64,000 bases of DNA, taken from positions 1-64,000 of the forward strand of contig PKXQ01000118.1 in NCBI GenBank assembly GCA_003132405.1. The letters are read 5' to 3'. Below are positions 36,743 to 44,044 of the stretch, one piece after another. The translations under genes were made by a program, and so were the position numbers. The DNA comes from Acidobacteriaceae bacterium. Lineage in GTDB: Bacteria > Acidobacteriota > Terriglobia > Terriglobales > Acidobacteriaceae. The notes beneath the pieces were generated by a model. It worked only from the letters and a program-made list of their open reading frames with translations, had not been told where the DNA came from and did no database searches. Numbering within the stretch: position 1 is the stretch's first letter; each line of letters opens with the position of its first letter.

Positions 36743-38025
36743 GCCTCGCAACTGTTTCACGAATGGAAGCGAAGCTCCTGCTTCCGACATACGAGCGCCA
36801 GCCGATTCTTTTTGTGCGTGGGCGCGGCGTCTATCTCTGGGATTCTAAAGGCAAACGCTATCTCGATTTTCTGAGTGGGATCGGGGTGAATGCGCTCGGC
36901 CATAATCACCCTGCCATACAGGCCGCGATCAAGCGGCAGGCGGGCCGGCTCATTCATATCTCGAATCTTTTCTTCCACGAGTATCAAGCGGAGCTAGCGC
37001 GCCTGCTGACGGAAATCTCTGGGCTCGATCGCGCTTTCTTTTGCAATAGCGGAACAGAGGCGTGGGAAGGAGCGCTCAAACTCGCGCGCGCATTTGCGCA
37101 GATGAATCATCCGCCTGGCGCCGCGTCTGGAGTTCCGTCTAATGCGAAGACGCAAATCCTGGCCATGGATAACTCTTTTCATGGGCGGACGTTTGGGGCG
37201 CTCGCTACTACCGGTCAACTGAAATATCGCGCTCCGTTTACTCCGCTCGTGCCGGGCGTGACTTTCGTCAAGTTCAACGACCTTGACGATCTGCAGCGCA
37301 AGTTTGATGCGAACGTGTGCGCGGTGTGCATCGAGACGATTCAGGGCGAAGGCGGAGTTTGTCCGGTGAGTGCTGAATTTCTCGGATTGGCCTCGCGACT
37401 TACCAGGCAGTCGGGTGCGCTACTCGTGCTCGATGAAATTCAATGCGGCCTTGGCCGCACTGGGCGCCACTTTGGCTACCAGCACTATGGCGTGTTGCCG
37501 GATATTGTCACCATTGCCAAGCCGCTGGCGGGTGGGTTGCCGCTCGGCGCCATCCTTACAACGGAGCGGGTGGCGACGTGCATGCATCCTGGCCTGCATG
37601 GCACAACGTTTGGCGGAGGTCCGCTGGCCTGTGCGGCGGCTATCGCCTTCCTGCGCGAGGAGAAAAAATTGCTCAAGCACGTGGGCGCGATGGGCGAATA
37701 TTTTCAGGCAGCGCTTGCAGCGCTCGACCAGAAGCACAAATCAATTCTGGATGTCCGCGGAGTCGGTCTGATGCAGGCTCTTGAATTAGATTCCGCCGAC
37801 TTGGCCAAGGCTGTCGCCAGCCAATTATTGAAGGAAGGAATCATCATCAATCGCACGCACGAAACTGTGTTGCGATTTCTTCCGCCTTATATCATTCAGA
37901 AGAAGCACATCGACCAGTTGATCGAGGCTCTGGACGCGGCATTGCGCAAACATGAAGAAATCAGCCAAACGAAAACGAAGCCCGCCACGACGCGGCGCGA
38001 AAAAGAGGCTCATGCGCACGCGTGA
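36739..38025 (+). CDS. argD: Acetylornithine aminotransferase
   Basis: PLP-dependent class III aminotransferase that forms N-acetylornithine. Motifs: LDFLSGIGVNALGHNHP, FCNSGTEAWEGALKLAR, and the PLP lysine in VTIAKPLAGGLPLG, with TFGGGPLAC behind it. I use the ATG at 36739, which overlaps the argB stop, instead of the track start at 36715. Third gene of the arg operon; the end overlaps the start of the next gene. Confidence 0.93.
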   Translation: MSLATVSRMEAKLLLPTYERQPILFVRGRGVYLWDSKGKRYLDFLSGIGVNALGHNHPAIQAAIKRQAGRLIHISNLFFHEYQAELARLLTEISGLDRAFFCNSGTEAWEGALKLARAFAQMNHPPGAASGVPSNAKTQILAMDNSFHGRTFGALATTGQLKYRAPFTPLVPGVTFVKFNDLDDLQRKFDANVCAVCIETIQGEGGVCPVSAEFLGLASRLTRQSGALLVLDEIQCGLGRTGRHFGYQHYGVLPDIVTIAKPLAGGLPLGAILTTERVATCMHPGLHGTTFGGGPLACAAAIAFLREEKKLLKHVGAMGEYFQAALAALDQKHKSILDVRGVGLMQALELDSADLAKAVASQLLKEGIIINRTHETVLRFLPPYIIQKKHIDQLIEALDAALRKHEEISQTKTKPATTRREKEAHAHA

Positions 38026-38518
38026 AGCGGTTCTTCCTGACGCCGAGCAGATACATGCGCTCGTTGCGGCCTACTCTGGCGACGGCACTCTGCTGCCGCG
38101 CTCGCTCGCCGAGATCTGCGAGAACGTCCGCGACTTTGTCGTGCTCGAGCAGGACGGGCGCATCATCGGATGCGGCGCGCTTCATCTTTATGGCGTGCAC
38201 CTGGCGGAGATTCGTTCGATTACCGTCGATCCCGTGAGCCAAAGCGGAGGCGGTGGGCGGCGACTGGTCAAGGCTTTGCTGGCGCAGGCGGAGAAACATA
38301 AAGTGAGTTGCGTCTGCTTGTTTACGCGCATCCCGGAGTTCTTCGCACACATGGGTTTCACGCTCGCCAATCACCAGGATCTTCCGGATAAGATTCATAA
38401 GGATTGTTACAAGTGCCCGCGGCTATATCGCTGCGATGAAGTGGCGATGATCCGCGGCCAGGCGCCTGCTTTCGCGATTTTGCCGCCGCCGAAAAACTGG
38501 TTGAAGATCCAGGCATGA
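38012..38518 (+). CDS. argA: GNAT-type N-acetylglutamate synthase
   Basis: Single-domain acetyltransferase (168 aa) of the short NAGS type found next to arginine genes in many bacteria: REAVLPDAEQIHALVAAYS, VLEQDGRIIGCGALHLY, AEIRSITVDPVSQSGGGGRRL (acetyl-CoA loop), VCLFTRIPEFFAHMGF and CPRLYRCDEVAM. It makes N-acetylglutamate from glutamate. The track start at 37952 overlaps argD by 74 bases and adds a very basic ~20-residue N-terminus; the ATG at 38012 overlaps by only 14 bases and starts right before the domain, so I prefer it. Confidence 0.8.
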   Translation: MRTREAVLPDAEQIHALVAAYSGDGTLLPRSLAEICENVRDFVVLEQDGRIIGCGALHLYGVHLAEIRSITVDPVSQSGGGGRRLVKALLAQAEKHKVSCVCLFTRIPEFFAHMGFTLANHQDLPDKIHKDCYKCPRLYRCDEVAMIRGQAPAFAILPPPKNWLKIQA

Positions 38519-38528
38519 AGATACAGGC

Positions 38529-39746
38529 ATGATCTCGCTGCGCCGTTCTCCTGAGAAAGTTCGTCTACCGAAGGGATTTTCGTTTTCGGCCGTTGCTGCC
38601 GGCATCAAGGTCAGCGGCCGTCCCGACCTGGCCCTAGCCGAAGCGGTCCATGGAGCCAGTGCGGCCGCGTTATTCACGCAGAACCGCGTTGTCGCCGCTC
38701 CCATCGTAATTGGCCGCCAGGCGCTGGTTTCGACTGGGGGGCTGGTTCGCGCGGTCATCGTAAATTCTGGAAATGCCAACTGCGCCACGGGTCACCGCGG
38801 CATACAAGCCTGCGAGCAAGTTTGTCGCGAAGCCGGAAATTTATTGGGCGTTCCGGCTGCCGAAATCTTTCCATCATCGACCGGCATCATCGGAGTTCAG
38901 TTGCCGACAGAAAAAATCCGTGCCGCGTTGCCTGAGCTTATTGCGGCACGATCGGCTGACGAGCGCGCTGCGCTCGCATTCGCTGACGCCATCATGACAA
39001 CGGATACGCGGCGCAAGATTGCTTCGGCGCGCTTGCGGATCGGTTCGAAAGAGGTCACGTTATTGGGGGTGGCTAAAGGTGCGGGCATGATTCATCCGCA
39101 ACTGGCTACGATGCTGGTGTATTTGTTCACCGATCTAAAGGCGTCGGCGCGCGAGTTGCAACCGTTGCTGCGCGCGGCGTGTGACGGTTCATTGAATTGC
39201 ACGTCGATCGACGGAGATACGTCGACGAATGACACTGTGCTGCTGCTGGCGAGTGGGGCGAGCGGCGTCGGCCTGAAAGACGCTGGCGCGCGAAAAAAGT
39301 TTTCTTCCGCTCTCACTGCTGTGTGTCAATCACTGGCTGAGCAAATCGTTAGCGACGGCGAAGGCGTGCAGCATGTGATTCGTTTGTTTGTTGAACAGGC
39401 GCGCAGCCGGAAAGAGGCGTTGCTGGTGGCGCGGACGATTGCTCACTCCATGCTGGTCAAGACGGCGTGGGCGGGGGCCGATCCGAATTGGGGGCGTATT
39501 CTGGCGGCGGTGGGGCGATGCGGCGCGGCGATCGATCCCTCAGGCGTTCAGATTTTTATCGGCAGTCAGAAGGTGTGTCGCAACGGGATGGGCTGCGCTT
39601 TCGATGAGAGGCAGGCGCATCGCACGCTGGCCCAGCCGGTATGCGATGTTCGGGTGTTGCTGGGTCGGGGCCGGGTTGGGGTGAGGTTTCTGACGACGGA
39701 TTTGACGGCGGAGTATGTCCGGATTAACGCGGATTATTCTACTTAG
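38529..39746 (+). CDS. argJ: Bifunctional ornithine acetyltransferase / N-acetylglutamate synthase
   Basis: Recycles the acetyl group from N-acetylornithine to glutamate. It is made as a precursor that self-cleaves before the nucleophile Thr, here in KGAGMIHPQLATML (Thr about residue 194). Other family motifs: NSGNANCATG, LPTEKIRAALP, NWGRILAAVGRCG and the C-terminal EYVRINADY. At 405 aa it is complete. It starts 10 bases after argA, so it is the last gene of the arg operon; an imperfect hairpin follows. Confidence 0.95.
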   Translation: MISLRRSPEKVRLPKGFSFSAVAAGIKVSGRPDLALAEAVHGASAAALFTQNRVVAAPIVIGRQALVSTGGLVRAVIVNSGNANCATGHRGIQACEQVCREAGNLLGVPAAEIFPSSTGIIGVQLPTEKIRAALPELIAARSADERAALAFADAIMTTDTRRKIASARLRIGSKEVTLLGVAKGAGMIHPQLATMLVYLFTDLKASARELQPLLRAACDGSLNCTSIDGDTSTNDTVLLLASGASGVGLKDAGARKKFSSALTAVCQSLAEQIVSDGEGVQHVIRLFVEQARSRKEALLVARTIAHSMLVKTAWAGADPNWGRILAAVGRCGAAIDPSGVQIFIGSQKVCRNGMGCAFDERQAHRTLAQPVCDVRVLLGRGRVGVRFLTTDLTAEYVRINADYST

Positions 39747-39810
39747 CCTTTGTTAACTATTTAGTACTGATACTGCAGGCCTGATTTGTTTTTGCATCTG
39801 TTCCTATTAG

Positions 39811-39851
39811 AATCATTGGTTTGGGATGAAATTCCCGCCAAACCATTGATT
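39811..39851 (+). terminator. Imperfect hairpin after argJ
   Basis: Inverted repeat AATCATTGGTTTGG / CCAAACCATTGATT (13 of 14 bases pair) with a 13-nt loop, followed by TT-AAAT. It is a weak intrinsic-type terminator for the arg operon. It could also be a structural repeat at the left edge of the mobile element. Confidence 0.4.
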
Positions 39852-39867
39852 TTAAATGACATATCGT

Positions 39868-39875
39868 AAAAATAT
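39868..39875. repeat. Left 8-bp direct repeat AAAAATAT
   Basis: Identical to 43791-43798, just outside each end of the 3.9-kb inverted-repeat element. Consistent with the 8-bp target duplication reported for IS1595-family elements. Confidence 0.5.
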
Positions 39876-39877
39876 CT

Positions 39878-39901
39878 GAATTAGGCACTTGACAAACCCA
39901 T
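39878..39901 (+). repeat. Left terminal inverted repeat with TTGACA
   Basis: Reads GAATTAGGCACTTGACAAAC followed by CCAT. It contains a TTGACA at 39889-39894; 17 bases later is TAATGT (39912-39917), giving a possible promoter whose start would fall at or next to the transposase ATG. Confidence 0.6.
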
Positions 39902-39923
39902 ACGTTTGAGCTAATGTTGATGC

Positions 39924-40910
39924 ATGGCGAACGATGAACTCAACCTAATCGCACTGGCTCAACACTTTAGCGATGATGACAAGGCGCGGGAATTTGTCGA
40001 AAAGCTACGTTGGCCCGATGGCCCTGTATGTCCGCACTGTGGCGAGGTCAATAACGCCTACAAACTGGAGCCAAAGCCTGCTAAGGAAAACGGGAAGGGC
40101 AAGCACGTCCGCAAGGGTGTGTGGAAGTGTGCCGGATGCCGTGAGCAGTTCACCGTTACCGTGGGAACGATCTTCGAGGATTCCCACATCCCCCTGAGCA
40201 AATGGTTGCTTGCCTATCACCTGCTCTGCGCCAGCAAGAAGGGCATGAGCGCCCACCAGCTTCACAGAATGCTCAAGGTCACGTACAGGAGTGCATGGTT
40301 CATGGCTCACAGGATTCGTTACACGATGAGCCAAGAACCGTTGTCATCGAAACTCACAGGGATTATCGAGGTTGACGAAACTTACGTTGGCGGCAAGCTG
40401 CGCATTGGAACGACCAAGCCGCATGATAACTACCATCGCAAGCGTATCGGTCCAGTAGCGAATAAGGCCGCCGTCGTATCCGTTTTGCAGCGTGGCGGTC
40501 GCGTCCAATCTCGCCATGTCGAGCACGTCACTGCGGATAATCTGAGAACGATGGTTGACACGATGGTGGATGAAGATGCTCACGTGATGACGGACAGTTC
40601 CACCGTACTCAAGAAGGCATTTCTCGGAGAGCGCACGCACTCTCAGGTGAACCATAGAGCGAAAGAATACGTCCGATACGAGGACGGCCTGTGCATCACC
40701 ACGAACACGATTGAAGGCTATTTTGCTACTTTGAAACGCGGGATCAACGGTGTATACCATCATGTTGGGAAGCAGCACCTTCACCGCTACTTGAGCGAGT
40801 TTGATTTCCGGTATAACGCTCGCAAGGTTAGTGATGGCGACCGCACTTTGTTGGCGCTCAATGGCACCGGCGGAAAGCGGTTAATGCTGCGGGACTCAAA
40901 GCCGAACTAG
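39924..40910 (+). CDS. IS1595/ISXO2-family transposase, 328 aa
   Basis: DDE/D transposase. An N-terminal zinc-ribbon region (CPHCGEVNNAY, CAGCREQFTV) is followed by a helical part (HLLCASKKGMSAHQLHRMLK) and the catalytic core: EVDETYVGG (first Asp), HVMTDSSTV (second Asp) and TNTIEGYFATLKRG (Asn/Glu), ending HLHRYLSEFDFRYNAR, as typical of the ISXO2-like domain. The ORF is full length with no frameshift, so it could be active. The ATG lies 7 bases after a possible -10, with no clear ribosome site, hinting at a leaderless message. First gene after the left repeat. Confidence 0.92.
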   Translation: MANDELNLIALAQHFSDDDKAREFVEKLRWPDGPVCPHCGEVNNAYKLEPKPAKENGKGKHVRKGVWKCAGCREQFTVTVGTIFEDSHIPLSKWLLAYHLLCASKKGMSAHQLHRMLKVTYRSAWFMAHRIRYTMSQEPLSSKLTGIIEVDETYVGGKLRIGTTKPHDNYHRKRIGPVANKAAVVSVLQRGGRVQSRHVEHVTADNLRTMVDTMVDEDAHVMTDSSTVLKKAFLGERTHSQVNHRAKEYVRYEDGLCITTNTIEGYFATLKRGINGVYHHVGKQHLHRYLSEFDFRYNARKVSDGDRTLLALNGTGGKRLMLRDSKPN

Positions 40911-40949
40911 GAGAGAAGAAATCGAATTTCAACATCGCTAAAGCTGCAA

Positions 40950-40973
40950 AAGGTCAGCTGGCAGGCTGACCTT
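40950..40973 (+). terminator. Hairpin after the transposase gene
   Basis: Perfect 9-bp stem AAGGTCAGC/GCTGACCTT with a 6-nt loop, 40 bases after the transposase stop. No T-tract follows, so termination is possible but weak. Confidence 0.4.
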
Positions 40974-41076
40974 CGCGGCAGTTCTAAATTCGTCGGCGGC
41001 AACCGCAACGTTCTCCCGGAACGTCCCAGTATAAGTGTATCCACTGGCAGCACCAATATACCACGGAGGCGCTGCC

Positions 41077-41826
41077 ATGCCTGAAAAGCGCACAATCATA
41101 TTTAAGATTCCTGAGGTTAGGCCGGAAGAACTGCCCGCCCGTCTTCTCGCCGATTATGTCCGAGACCTCGCGGTTCTTTTCGGAGACGAATCCGTAGCAC
41201 TCGTTAACATATCCGAAAACAGTACGAATCTCGCGTTCTCTATGCCACTCGAAGCGGCCCTGACTGCGCGTGAAAAACTGCAGAGCGCCGCAAGTAATGA
41301 GGGCACGCCAGAGGAGAATCGCGCTTTTCAGAATGTGGATACGAGGCTAAGAGATTACGAGCAAACGGGAGTTATCCTTGACGACCAGAAAGCAAAAATC
41401 ATTGAGTTCCCCGGCAGACTCCGGGAGGTGCTCGCTAAGTTTCCGGCTGTAACACAAAATGCAGTTGTAGAGGGAACTCCGATCCGCGTTGGATCGGATA
41501 GCCCGAAGGAAAACGTTCCGGTTCACTTGCAGGATGGAAACATAATTCACTTCTGCACGGCCTCCCGTGACAAAGCCGCTCAAATCGCGGAGTTTGGAAT
41601 GTTTAAGGCCCTTGTGCGCGTCACCGGAGAGGCTAGATGGAATCGAGGATTCGACGGGGAATGGTATCGGACAAGATTTTATGTCCAGGATTGTGATGTT
41701 CTTGACGATAGCGAATCTTTGCTGGATACGGTTGCCAAGCTCCGCGCCGTCCCCGGAAACGGCTGGCGTGACATTCCTGACCCACTGGCGGCTCTGACAA
41801 GAATTAGACACGGAGACGCGGAGTAA
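41077..41826 (+). CDS. Hypothetical protein of the mobile element, 249 aa
   Basis: Not recognised. I use the ATG at 41077 (MPEKRTIIFKIPEV), with GGAGG seven bases upstream; the track starts earlier at 41035. No signal peptide or membrane segment, so probably cytoplasmic. The sequence is acidic and mixed alpha/beta (LPARLLADYVRDLAVLFGDE; HLQDGNIIHFCTASRDKAAQ). It is followed after 3 bases by the PIN-domain gene, so the two are one operon and the 249-aa protein may be a partner or regulator of the PIN protein. It is too long for a classical PIN antitoxin. Confidence 0.65.
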   Translation: MPEKRTIIFKIPEVRPEELPARLLADYVRDLAVLFGDESVALVNISENSTNLAFSMPLEAALTAREKLQSAASNEGTPEENRAFQNVDTRLRDYEQTGVILDDQKAKIIEFPGRLREVLAKFPAVTQNAVVEGTPIRVGSDSPKENVPVHLQDGNIIHFCTASRDKAAQIAEFGMFKALVRVTGEARWNRGFDGEWYRTRFYVQDCDVLDDSESLLDTVAKLRAVPGNGWRDIPDPLAALTRIRHGDAE

Positions 41827-41829
41827 ACA

Positions 41830-42315
41830 ATGGTTTTGCTCGATGCCAATTTCTTACTTTATGTACTTCTTCCGCAAGTTCCAAGCTCCAACCCTGCCGA
41901 TCAACAATCGGTAGAGCGATTATTGTCCAGACTTGCGAAGAAACGCGAACGCATCCTAATACCAACGCCCGTCCTGGGAGAGGTACTGGTGCATTCAGGA
42001 AATGCAAGAGCGCAGCATGTTCAAATATTGAAAAAAGCAGCACGATTCAGGATTGCCCCATTCGATGAAGTAGCCGCAATTCAAGCAGCAGAAGCATTGG
42101 AAAAAGATCTCAAGGATGGGTTCACCATAAAGTCTGGGGCGAAGTCGGAGAGAGCGGTAATCAAAGTAGATCGGCAAATTGTGCAAATCGCTAAGATCGA
42201 GCAAGTGAGGTTCATTTACAGCAACGATGAAGGAGTGGCAAAGCTAGGGGAGCGAGCTGGTATTTCCGTAATTGATTTCGATACTATCAGCCTTCACCTT
42301 GACCCCCTGCCATGA
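41830..42315 (+). CDS. PIN-domain protein (VapC-like nuclease), 161 aa
   Basis: Small predicted ribonuclease with the acidic residues expected of the PIN fold: VLLDANFLLYV at the N-terminus (Asp), TPVLGEVLVHSG (Glu), VIKVDRQIVQIAK (Asp) and FIYSNDEGVAKLGERAG (SNDEG, final acidic cluster). Such proteins are usually metal-dependent RNases in VapBC-type modules, and here the coupled upstream gene is not a standard VapB. It ends 52 bases before a very small ORF. The target may be a tRNA, as for several known VapC proteins, which is notable given the tRNA-like gene in the same element. Confidence 0.75.
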   Translation: MVLLDANFLLYVLLPQVPSSNPADQQSVERLLSRLAKKRERILIPTPVLGEVLVHSGNARAQHVQILKKAARFRIAPFDEVAAIQAAEALEKDLKDGFTIKSGAKSERAVIKVDRQIVQIAKIEQVRFIYSNDEGVAKLGERAGISVIDFDTISLHLDPLP

Positions 42316-42367
42316 CTGCAACGCGGGATTCCTCCATTCGAGGAAGAGAGATTGTCTGGAGACGAGA

Positions 42368-42493
42368 ATGAAGAAAATAACGAACTCAAAACCAATCCCG
42401 CACATTCCGCTCCCGTTGAAGGAAGTGATGAGGGACGTGCTAAAGATCAAGCCACCAGCGAAAACATCAAGCCCAAAGAAAACTAAGGATTGA
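42368..42493 (+). CDS. Tiny basic protein, 41 aa, downstream of PIN gene
   Basis: The ATG at 42368 (MKKITNSKPIPHIPLPLKEV) has GGAGACGAG upstream; the track gives a longer version from 42272. The protein is Lys/Pro-rich (LKIKPPAKTSSPKKTKD). Small 'HIPLPL...VLKIKPP' proteins near PIN genes occur in other genomes to my knowledge, but I know no function, and an antitoxin-like role is only a guess. Its stop region overlaps the end of the convergent DUF3825-like gene by 11 bases. Confidence 0.4.
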   Translation: MKKITNSKPIPHIPLPLKEVMRDVLKIKPPAKTSSPKKTKD

Positions 42494-43391
42494 GCCATTC
42501 CTTATCAGGTCGCGTGATAAGACGCGCAGCAAAATAAGCTTGGTCCATGTCCAAGATGGTTTTGATTTTGTAGCACTCATTCGGATCATCACGCTCTACG
42601 AGGAAACATGCGACATCGCGACCGTTTGAGGAATGAAACGGAAGAAGCAATTGCATCCTCTGTTCCTCAACGTAATAGACTGGGATCGCAGTTTTGTAAT
42701 TGCGCCTGATCTTTGGAATTAGGTTCTCTATGGCCCCCCGCAGATAGTTCCGCACCGATTCATCGCTCGCATCTTGAGGGAAGCCCGATCTGTCTTTTGC
42801 CCGTTCGAACATGTGGTCGAAAACATCAGTGTCGATATGGTAGTTGATGTTAAAAACGTAATCGCGGCTGTCATCGGAATACCATGCCAATCGCGGCAAC
42901 CGCGTCCCAAAGTGATGCCGATAGGCGTCTTCGCGAGAGGTCACCGTACCTCGATAGACCCAATCCGCCGCTGGTTTTGCTTGCTGAGCACCCGTAAACG
43001 GTTGATACTTTTGAAAGACGCAGAATAGATCTGCCGAATGCTTATCCTGGAGTCCAGTGTTGAAGCTGAACCAATGGTTATCATCCGAAAGCACAAAGTA
43101 CTTTCCGGGGTCAGCCATTTCCAAATCCCGCAGCCGGATGAATGTATATCGCAGGTAGTTCCGCAATTTTGGGGGTTTATCGTTGTACTTGTTCTGGAAG
43201 CGCGGAAGCGTGAAGTCCCAAGACGGCGCTCCCTCAAACGTCTTTGCAGCTATCTTTTTGAACGGAGCAGAAAAATCAAGACTTTGAGTCAGAGGGTCTT
43301 TGTCGGGATGGAAGTGCGCAAACACCTCGCCGACGGGTTCATCTTTGTAAAGCTTGAAAAGGGTATGATACTTCGCCACGTCCATAAACAA
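42483..43391 (-). CDS. DUF3825-like protein of the mobile element, 302 aa
   Basis: Soluble protein resembling the DUF3825 family, judged from the C-terminal block CYKIKTILDMDQAYFAARLI and the earlier LPRLAWYSDDSRDYVFNINY. That family is of unknown function and has been associated with predicted RNA metabolism. The start is the ATG at 43391 (MFMDVAKYH); an ATG at 43385 is equally possible. Runs toward the PIN module (convergent, 11-bp overlap with the tiny ORF), with a bidirectional hairpin just upstream and the tRNA-like gene behind that. Reading from the tRNA-like promoter is conceivable. Confidence 0.65.
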   Translation of the reverse strand: MFMDVAKYHTLFKLYKDEPVGEVFAHFHPDKDPLTQSLDFSAPFKKIAAKTFEGAPSWDFTLPRFQNKYNDKPPKLRNYLRYTFIRLRDLEMADPGKYFVLSDDNHWFSFNTGLQDKHSADLFCVFQKYQPFTGAQQAKPAADWVYRGTVTSREDAYRHHFGTRLPRLAWYSDDSRDYVFNINYHIDTDVFDHMFERAKDRSGFPQDASDESVRNYLRGAIENLIPKIRRNYKTAIPVYYVEEQRMQLLLPFHSSNGRDVACFLVERDDPNECYKIKTILDMDQAYFAARLITRPDKEWLNP

Positions 43392-43408
43392 TCCCCCAAG
43401 AAACTAAG

Positions 43409-43436
43409 ACCCCCGCTCTTCGCGGGGGTTCTCTTT
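43409..43436 (+). terminator. Strong GC hairpin with T-tract
   Basis: Perfect 8-bp stem ACCCCCGC/GCGGGGGT with loop TCTTC, followed on the plus strand by TCTCTTTT. On the minus strand the hairpin is followed by a weaker T-containing stretch (CTTAGTTTC), so it may also end the tRNA-like transcript before the DUF3825-like gene. Confidence 0.65.
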
Positions 43437-43626
43437 TGGAATCATCTCTTGTAGGTAGAAAAAATCTGGGGTGTTTTTTGTATGGATCATCCGTTCGCAA
43501 GGAACGGTTCTCTTTCCGCGAGCTTCTGCGGGCGTATCAAAAATAGCACCAACTGCAATCTGAGATCAAGCCCTAAAATCCTGTATTCGTTACTGTCCGA
43601 CCCACAACCAGTAGTACCCTAATTGT

Positions 43627-43740
43627 TGGTGCCGGGAGCGGGAATTGCACCCGCACGGGACGAATCCCAGCGGCTTCCTCACGGCTCTCAATGAGAGGCG
43701 TCAGGAAGGCCGCCGCGTCTGCTAGTTTCGCCATCCCGGC
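43627..43740 (-). tRNA. tRNA-Leu-like RNA with hairpin-extended anticodon arm
   Basis: 114 nt with CCA encoded. All helices outside the anticodon arm are perfect: acceptor GCCGGGA/TCCCGGC, D-stem GCG/CGC, variable arm GGGA-TTCG-TCCC, T-stem GCGGG/CCCGC, discriminator A. The anticodon stem GCGGC/GCCGC continues into a hairpin of about 18 pairs (5+5+3+5 with a bulge and two mismatches) capped by ATT, so there is no normal seven-base anticodon loop. The D-loop has AG where GG is usual and the T-loop reads TGCAATT instead of TTCRA, so the usual 18-55 contact is also changed. Class II architecture, A73 and D-arm GGCGAAACTAGCAGACGC resemble tRNA-Leu. Confidence 0.6.
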
Positions 43741-43764
43741 ATATTTAAATCGTCTCACAATGTG

Positions 43765-43788
43765 ATGGGTTTGTCAAGGGCATAATTC
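43765..43788 (-). repeat. Right terminal inverted repeat with TTGACA
   Basis: Minus strand reads GAATTATGCCCTTGACAAAC followed by CCAT, two mismatches to the left end. The TTGACA (43772-43777) points inward to the tRNA-like gene, which starts about 32 bases downstream. Confidence 0.6.
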
Positions 43789-43790
43789 CT

Positions 43791-43798
43791 AAAAATAT
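43791..43798. repeat. Right 8-bp direct repeat AAAAATAT
   Basis: Matches 39868-39875 exactly. Together the two look like a target-site duplication around the 3.9-kb element. Confidence 0.5.
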
Positions 43799-44044
43799 TG
43801 ATAACAAATAACTTACATCTGAAACTTGGGGTGAATTCCTTCTAGAATCACCGATTAGAGAAGAAGATGCCGATGATCCACCCAAAATCCAGATTTCAAA
43901 TAACTTAGATAGGATATGGAGGCATGTTGCCTTCCATCAAGCTACACCTTATTAAGGATGGCACGATGGTTGCAATGTTGTCAAGTTAATTAGCAGTTTG
44001 GCCTCGCCCGGACAGGCCGCCGGGAGGGGGGCGCTACTATTGGT
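43799..44044. other. Spacer right of the mobile element, nothing recognised
   Basis: AT-rich sequence with no convincing ORF or RNA. The receptor gene on the minus strand ends at 44045, so this region holds its 3' flank; I see no clear terminator hairpin. Confidence 0.4.

Larger units (their letters stand above)
39876..43790. mobile_element. Putative IS1595-family element with cargo (3.9 kb)
   Basis: Bounded by 24-bp imperfect inverted repeats (39878-39901 and 43765-43788; 22 of 24 positions identical, core CTTGACAAACCCAT) and flanked by an exact 8-bp direct repeat. It carries an IS1595/ISXO2-type transposase followed by three plus-strand ORFs, a minus-strand DUF3825-like gene and a tRNA-like RNA gene. 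It sits between the arg operon and an unrelated receptor gene, and its coding sequence is visibly more AT-rich than its neighbours. Carriage of passenger genes is known for parts of the IS1595 superfamily. Confidence 0.6.

Noticed and set aside
43627-43740. Selenocysteine tRNA (selC)
   Set aside because: The acceptor stem is 7 bp and the D-arm is Leu-like; there is no 8-bp acceptor or TCA loop, so tRNA-Sec was rejected.
43573-43758. 61-aa minus-strand ORF (MRRFKYAGMAKLADAAAF)
   Set aside because: A spurious translation of the tRNA-like gene; 'AGMAKLADA' strings are common when tRNAs are translated.
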